Assembly: GCA_002343425.1 (NCBI GenBank)
Contig: DDSO01000022.1
Location: 1 to 8,486, forward strand
Source of the DNA: Brevundimonas sp. UBA2388
GTDB taxonomy: Bacteria; Pseudomonadota; Alphaproteobacteria; Caulobacterales; Caulobacteraceae
Direction of reading: 5' to 3'
DNA length: 8,486 nt
The notes under the pieces are model-generated. The model was not told the DNA's origin, did no database searches, and was given only the letters and a program-made list of their open reading frames with translations. Below, one piece after another: positions 5,611-8,486 of this stretch (positions within the stretch are counted from its first letter, which is position 1; every line of letters begins with the position of its first letter). The position numbers and the translations under genes are program-made.

Positions 5611-6366
5611 TCAGCCGACCAGCGCCGCCCGCTCTTCCGGGGTCAGCATCCGCCACTTGCCCTCGGGCAGGTTGTCGAGTTTCAGCGGTCCGATCCGTAT
5701 ACGGATCAAATCGACCACCTCGAGATCGACCATCTCGCACATCCGACGGATCTGGCGGTTGCGTCCCTCGCGCAGGATGAATTTCAGCCGGAAGGATTCC
5801 ATCCGGCTGACATAGGCCGGCTTCAGCTGCCGGCCGTCCAGCATCAGGCCGTGGCGCAGGATCTTCAGCTTCTTCTCGGTGATATCGCCCGTCACCCGGA
5901 CCAGATATTCCTTGTCCAGATCGGACTCCGGTCCGATCACCGCCTTGGCCACCACCCCGTCCGACGACAGCAGCAGCAGGCCGCGCGAGTCCTCGTCCAG
6001 CCGGCCGATCGGGGGCAGGGAGACCTCGTCCGCGGGCGTCACGCCTTCGCCAACCCGGTTGTTGTCGGTGACCAGCCGGACCGCGGGCAGCTTGTTCGGC
6101 TCCGGCTGGCCCGAGACATAGCCCATCGGCTTGTGCATCACGATGGTCACGCCCTCTGCCAGCTGGGCGGTGGCCCGGTCGCTGAGGGTCAGGGTTTGGC
6201 CCGGCTCCAGCTTGCGGCCCGCGTCGGCGACCACCTCGCCGTCGACCGAGACCAGGCCGTCAGCGATCAGGGCATCCGCCTCGCGCCGCGAGCAGACGCC
6301 GCTCTGGCCCAGCCATTTGTTGATCCGGACCGGCGCGTCGCCGTCATAGGTCTTGGAAAACGCCAT
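5611..6366 (-). CDS. rluF: 23S rRNA pseudouridine synthase, RluF type
   Basis: This 251-residue protein has an N-terminal S4 RNA-binding domain (about 14-60: VRINKWLGQSGVCSRREAD), then an RsuA/RluB/E/F-family catalytic domain. The catalytic Asp124 lies in PIGRLDEDSRGLLLL. KEYLVRV (152-158) and EGRNRQIRRMCE (200-211) are conserved family blocks. The sequence is closest to what I recall of E. coli RluF, which converts U2604 of 23S rRNA to pseudouridine; RluB or RsuA specificity cannot be ruled out by eye. It acts in the cytoplasm on ribosomal RNA. It lacks the long basic C-terminal tail of E. coli RluF and ends soon after WRMLTPEERAALVG. ATG 6366 is a natural start just before the S4 domain. 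The upstream same-strand gene ends 42 bases away, so co-transcription is possible. Confidence 0.88.
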   Translation of the reverse strand: MAFSKTYDGDAPVRINKWLGQSGVCSRREADALIADGLVSVDGEVVADAGRKLEPGQTLTLSDRATAQLAEGVTIVMHKPMGYVSGQPEPNKLPAVRLVTDNNRVGEGVTPADEVSLPPIGRLDEDSRGLLLLSSDGVVAKAVIGPESDLDKEYLVRVTGDITEKKLKILRHGLMLDGRQLKPAYVSRMESFRLKFILREGRNRQIRRMCEMVDLEVVDLIRIRIGPLKLDNLPEGKWRMLTPEERAALVG

Positions 6367-6408
6367 GCGGGTCCGTAGCCGCAGGGGGGCGCCGGGTCCA
6401 GCGGCCGA

Positions 6409-6918
6409 TCAGCCGCCGAGGACGGCGGCTATGGCCGCCCGCGCGACCTCGTCGTCCTGCGCCGACGAAGCGCCCGAGACGCCGATGGCCCCGACCACCT
6501 TGCCGTCGACCACGATCGGCACGCCGCCGGCGACCGGCACGATCCCGTCGATGGCCAGCAGGGCCATGCGCCCGGCGGCCAACCGCTCCTCCGCCGCGGC
6601 GGAGGAACCCCGGAACCGGGCCGCGGACCGGGCCTTGTCCTGGGCGACGTTGATCGAGCCGTACTGGACGTCGTCCATCCGCCCGAAGGCCACCAGCTCC
6701 CCCGACGGCTCGACTACGGCGATGGCCAGACGGAAGCCGCGGGCACGGCCGGCCTCGATGGCCCGATCGATCAGCGCCTGCGCCGTCTCCAGCCCGATCG
6801 GCGCGCCATAGGACAGGGGCGGAGCCGGCGCGGCGGCCGGCGCCGCCGTCGGCGGCGTCTGCGCCCAGGCCGGCGCCGCAACGGCCAGAACGGCCACCGC
6901 AAGAAGGAGAGGTTTCAT
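6409..6918 (-). CDS. Exported GlcG/HbpS-like (DUF336) protein
   Basis: This 169-residue protein starts with a clear Sec signal peptide (MKPLLLAVAVLAVAAPAWA, cleavage expected after Ala19). A Pro/Ala-rich linker follows to about residue 35, then a DUF336 domain. Diagnostic segments are LETAQALIDRAIEAGRA, LAIAVVEPSGELVAFGRMD, the SINVAQDKARSAARF helix and the C-terminal PVAGGVPIVVDGKVVGAIGVSG. The family includes GlcG of the glycolate cluster and the extracellular haem-binding HbpS; many members form oligomers and their role is unclear. Secretion to the periplasm fits the HbpS-like branch more than cytoplasmic GlcG. No glycolate oxidase or haem genes lie nearby. A longer frame reaches upstream to about 6999, but the signal peptide marks ATG 6918 as the start. 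The gene lies between the methyltransferase and rluF genes on the same strand. Confidence 0.87.
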   Translation of the reverse strand: MKPLLLAVAVLAVAAPAWAQTPPTAAPAAAPAPPLSYGAPIGLETAQALIDRAIEAGRARGFRLAIAVVEPSGELVAFGRMDDVQYGSINVAQDKARSAARFRGSSAAAEERLAAGRMALLAIDGIVPVAGGVPIVVDGKVVGAIGVSGASSAQDDEVARAAIAAVLGG

Positions 6919-6991
6919 GTCGGCGCTTTCAATCAGCTTCAGCCAGCTTGGCCGGGATGCCGCCACATCCCCGTAAGAAGCGCAAGGCCGC

Positions 6992-7624
6992 TCAGACACG
7001 CCGGAACAACAGCATCAGATTGTTCGCCGGCATTTCGATCCGCCGCGTCAGCGCCAGTCCCGCCGCCTTGGCGACCGCCGCCACCGCGTCCCGGTCCCTC
7101 AGCCCCCAGGCCGGATCACGGGCCTTGAGACTCTCGTCAAACGCCGCATTGGACGGAGCGAGCGGCGCGTCCGCTTCCCGGTACGGCCCGTACAGGACCA
7201 GGAGGCCGCCGACCGCCAGCCGGCTTCCAGCCAGCGCCATCAGGCCCTCTGTCGCGGCCCACGGGCTGATGTGGATCATGTTGATGCAGACCACCGCCTG
7301 CAGTGGTCCCTCCGGCCAGGTCGCCGCGTCCAGCACGTCCAGGGCCAGCGGCGCGCGCAGGTTTGGCAGACCGGCGCTCGCAGCCCATGCCGCGATACTG
7401 GCCCGCGCCTCCGCCGAAGGATCGCTGGGGGTCCAGTCCAGACCGGGCAGGGCGGCGGCGAAGGCCACGGCATGCTCGCCCGACCCCGCCGCGATCTCCA
7501 GCACCCGCCCGCGCCCCGGCATATGGGCCTTGAGAACCTCGAGAATCGGCGCCGTGTTCCGCGCCACGGCGGGCGAGGCGAGGGCGGCTCCAGGAGTCGC
7601 CGGGATCGGGTCCATCGTCTGCAT
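6992..7624 (-). CDS. DUF938 family SAM-dependent methyltransferase-like protein
   Basis: The protein has 210 residues. It shows ASPAVARNTAPILEVL (16-31), a motif I of the Rossmann-type methyltransferase fold (VLEIAAGSGEHA, 41-52), SDPSAEARASI, then the hallmark block of the DUF938 family CINMIHISPW (113-122). LYGPY (144-148), APSNAAFDESLKARDPAWG (156-174) and EMPANNL (197-203) also match. Motif I should bind S-adenosylmethionine; the methyl acceptor of this family is not known to me. The length fits the usual 200-220 residues. The frame is open upstream to 7846, but that part is not conserved-looking and would cross the pckG promoter region. ATG 7624 is preferred, with ATG 7615 as an alternative three codons in. 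The gene may lead a minus-strand unit with the DUF336 gene and rluF. Confidence 0.86.
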   Translation of the reverse strand: MQTMDPIPATPGAALASPAVARNTAPILEVLKAHMPGRGRVLEIAAGSGEHAVAFAAALPGLDWTPSDPSAEARASIAAWAASAGLPNLRAPLALDVLDAATWPEGPLQAVVCINMIHISPWAATEGLMALAGSRLAVGGLLVLYGPYREADAPLAPSNAAFDESLKARDPAWGLRDRDAVAAVAKAAGLALTRRIEMPANNLMLLFRRV

Positions 7625-7651
7625 GGCCGCCCCGATACCTCGCGCCACGCC

Positions 7652-7666
7652 TTCCGGCGACCGGAA
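7652..7666. promoter_or_regulatory. Inverted repeat upstream of the DUF938 gene
   Basis: TTCCGG and CCGGAA are perfect 6-base arms around a 3-base spacer, 28 bases before the ATG at 7624. It lies in the divergent intergenic region shared with pckG. A short GC-rich palindrome like this can occur by chance, so an operator role is only a suggestion. Confidence 0.25.
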
Positions 7667-7761
7667 ATATGCAGGCCCCTCCGGGCGCCCCGCTCGCGAG
7701 AGGTTGAAACGTGCATCGGTTGACGCCGCGTCGCCTAAGATGTCATTCCGCGCCTGAAACA

Positions 7762-7779
7762 TTGCGTGATGCCACGCAA
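7762..7779. promoter_or_regulatory. Candidate operator upstream of pckG
   Basis: TTGCGTG and CACGCAA are perfect 7-base arms around a 4-base spacer. The 18-base site ends 51 bases before the preferred pckG start. Its size and symmetry suit a dimeric helix-turn-helix regulator, and phosphoenolpyruvate carboxykinase genes are commonly controlled by carbon source. No regulator gene is visible in the window, and I cannot name the protein that would bind. Confidence 0.4.
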
Positions 7780-7817
7780 GGGAGAGCCACGGCGGCGCAG
7801 ATCGCCGGGCGACGTTC

Positions 7818-7823
7818 AGGAGA
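7818..7823 (+). promoter_or_regulatory. Ribosome binding site that selects the pckG start
   Basis: AGGAGA lies directly before GTG 7824 and six bases before GTG 7830. Only the second start has normal spacing, so translation should begin at GTG 7830. Confidence 0.7.
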
Positions 7824-7829
7824 GTGATT

Positions 7830-8486
7830 GTGACCGCATCCGCCATCCAAGGCCTTCACCCGGCTCCCACCAAACACGCCGGCCTTATCGCCTGGGTCGA
7901 GCAGATCGCCGCCCTGACCAAGCCTGCGCGGGTTCACTGGTGCGACGGTTCGGAGGCCGAGAAGGCCGCCATCGTCGCTGATCTGATCGGTAAGGGCACG
8001 CTGCGCGAACTGGACCAGACCAAACGCCCCGGCTGCTATTACGCCGCCTCGGACCCCAAGGACGTGGCCCGCGTCGAGAGCCGGACCTTCATCTGCCCGG
8101 CCGACAAGGCCGACGCCGGCCCGACCAACAACTGGGCCGACCCGGTGGAGATGCGGGCGCGCCTGAACGGCCTTTTCGACGGCTGCATGGCCGGCCGCAC
8201 GATGTACGTCGTGCCTTTCTCGATGGGTCCGCTCGGCTCCGAGCTCAGCGCCCTCGGCGTCGAGATCACCGACAGCGGCTATGTAGCCATTTCGATGGGC
8301 ATCATGACCCGGATGGGCCAGCCCGTGCTGGACCTGATGGGCGAGGACGGCGTGTTTGTGCCGGCTGTCCACACCCTCGGCGCGCCCTTGGCCGAGGGTC
8401 AGGCCGATGTGCCGTGGCCCTGCAATGACGACAAATGGATCGTCCACTATCCCGAGACCCGAGAGATCTGGTCCTACGGATCGGGC
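7830..8486 (+). CDS. pckG: GTP-dependent phosphoenolpyruvate carboxykinase, N-terminal part
   Basis: The window contains the first 219 codons; the full enzyme is usually about 600 residues. The segments [16 protein letters not shown] (97-112), [23 protein letters not shown] (115-137), [19 protein letters not shown] (145-163) and [27 protein letters not shown] (193-219) are classic for the GTP-using class, not the ATP-using PckA. The enzyme decarboxylates and phosphorylates oxaloacetate to phosphoenolpyruvate, the entry step of gluconeogenesis in the cytoplasm. The P-loop and the cysteine of the PEP/oxaloacetate site lie beyond the window end. GTG 7830 is chosen for its spacing from AGGAGA; GTG 7824 is in frame but too close. 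A perfect inverted repeat 51 bases upstream may be its operator. It is divergent from the DUF938 gene. Confidence 0.95.
   Translation, partial: MTASAIQGLHPAPTKHAGLIAWVEQIAALTKPARVHWCDGSEAEKAAIVADLIGKGTLRELDQTKRPGCYYAASDPKDVARVESRTFICPADKADAGPTNNWADPVEMRARLNGLFDGCMAGRTMYVVPFSMGPLGSELSALGVEITDSGYVAISMGIMTRMGQPVLDLMGEDGVFVPAVHTLGAPLAEGQADVPWPCNDDKWIVHYPETREIWSYGSG

Noticed and set aside
4592..5815. 407-codon open frame on the plus strand
   Set aside because: It overlaps the reductase-like gene in another frame and the rluF gene on the other strand, and its translation is Arg/Pro-rich without any family signature.
6587..6606. Perfect 20-base palindrome TCCTCCGCCGCGGCGGAGGA
   Set aside because: It lies within the DUF336 coding sequence over an alanine/glutamate-rich helix, where GC-rich codons easily produce such symmetry. 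No regulatory role is supported.
7720..7741. Promoter for pckG with TTGACG and TAAGAT
   Set aside because: The spacing between the two hexamers is only 10 bases, too short for a housekeeping sigma factor.
7743..8447. 234-codon minus-strand frame opposite pckG
   Set aside because: The plus strand carries strong GTP-type PEP carboxykinase motifs throughout. The minus-strand frame is a shadow.

Overview
This is a GC-rich chromosomal window, probably from an alphaproteobacterium of the Caulobacterales (Brevundimonas or a close relative). That placement is inferred from base composition, from gene content (PccB tail, HWE-family sensor kinase, GTP-type PEP carboxykinase, a DUF900/OmpA lipoprotein) and from dispersed palindromic repeats of a kind I associate with this class. 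I could not run a search to confirm it.

Layout. Positions 1-165 hold the last 54 codons of a propionyl-CoA carboxylase beta subunit. A visibly AT-richer gene (175-795) follows; it encodes an unrecognised protein with two membrane helices. A small low-molecular-weight tyrosine-phosphatase-like gene comes next (about 792-1175). It has no ATG, GTG or TTG ahead of its catalytic loop, and its 3' end runs into a repeat. The repeat element (1131-1425) consists of two inverted copies of a roughly 95-bp palindromic unit around a 106-bp core. Fifty bases further on lies a GIY-YIG endonuclease gene (1475-1801).

The minus-strand block 4589-1832 encodes an HWE histidine kinase with an N-terminal PAS-like domain, then a lipoprotein that joins a DUF900-type serine hydrolase to an OmpA-like peptidoglycan-binding domain. 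The 79-base gap between them contains two perfect hairpins that share four bases and so cannot form together. Divergent from the kinase is a RibD-C/dihydrofolate-reductase-like protein (4800-5339). A 271-base convergent gap with no gene follows.

The minus-strand block 7624-5611 carries a DUF938 methyltransferase, an exported GlcG/HbpS-like protein and an RluF-type 23S rRNA pseudouridine synthase, possibly as one transcription unit. The last gene, pckG (from 7830, cut by the window end), points the other way. A perfect 7-bp inverted repeat 51 bases upstream of its start is a candidate operator.

Most of the window is ordinary housekeeping and metabolic sequence. The accessory stretch is 175-1801, where an AT-rich insert, a damaged or unusual phosphatase gene, a composite palindrome and a GIY-YIG nuclease lie side by side. 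The repeat plus nuclease is the best candidate here for a poorly described mobile or domesticated system, analogous to REP/RAYT pairs but with a different nuclease fold.
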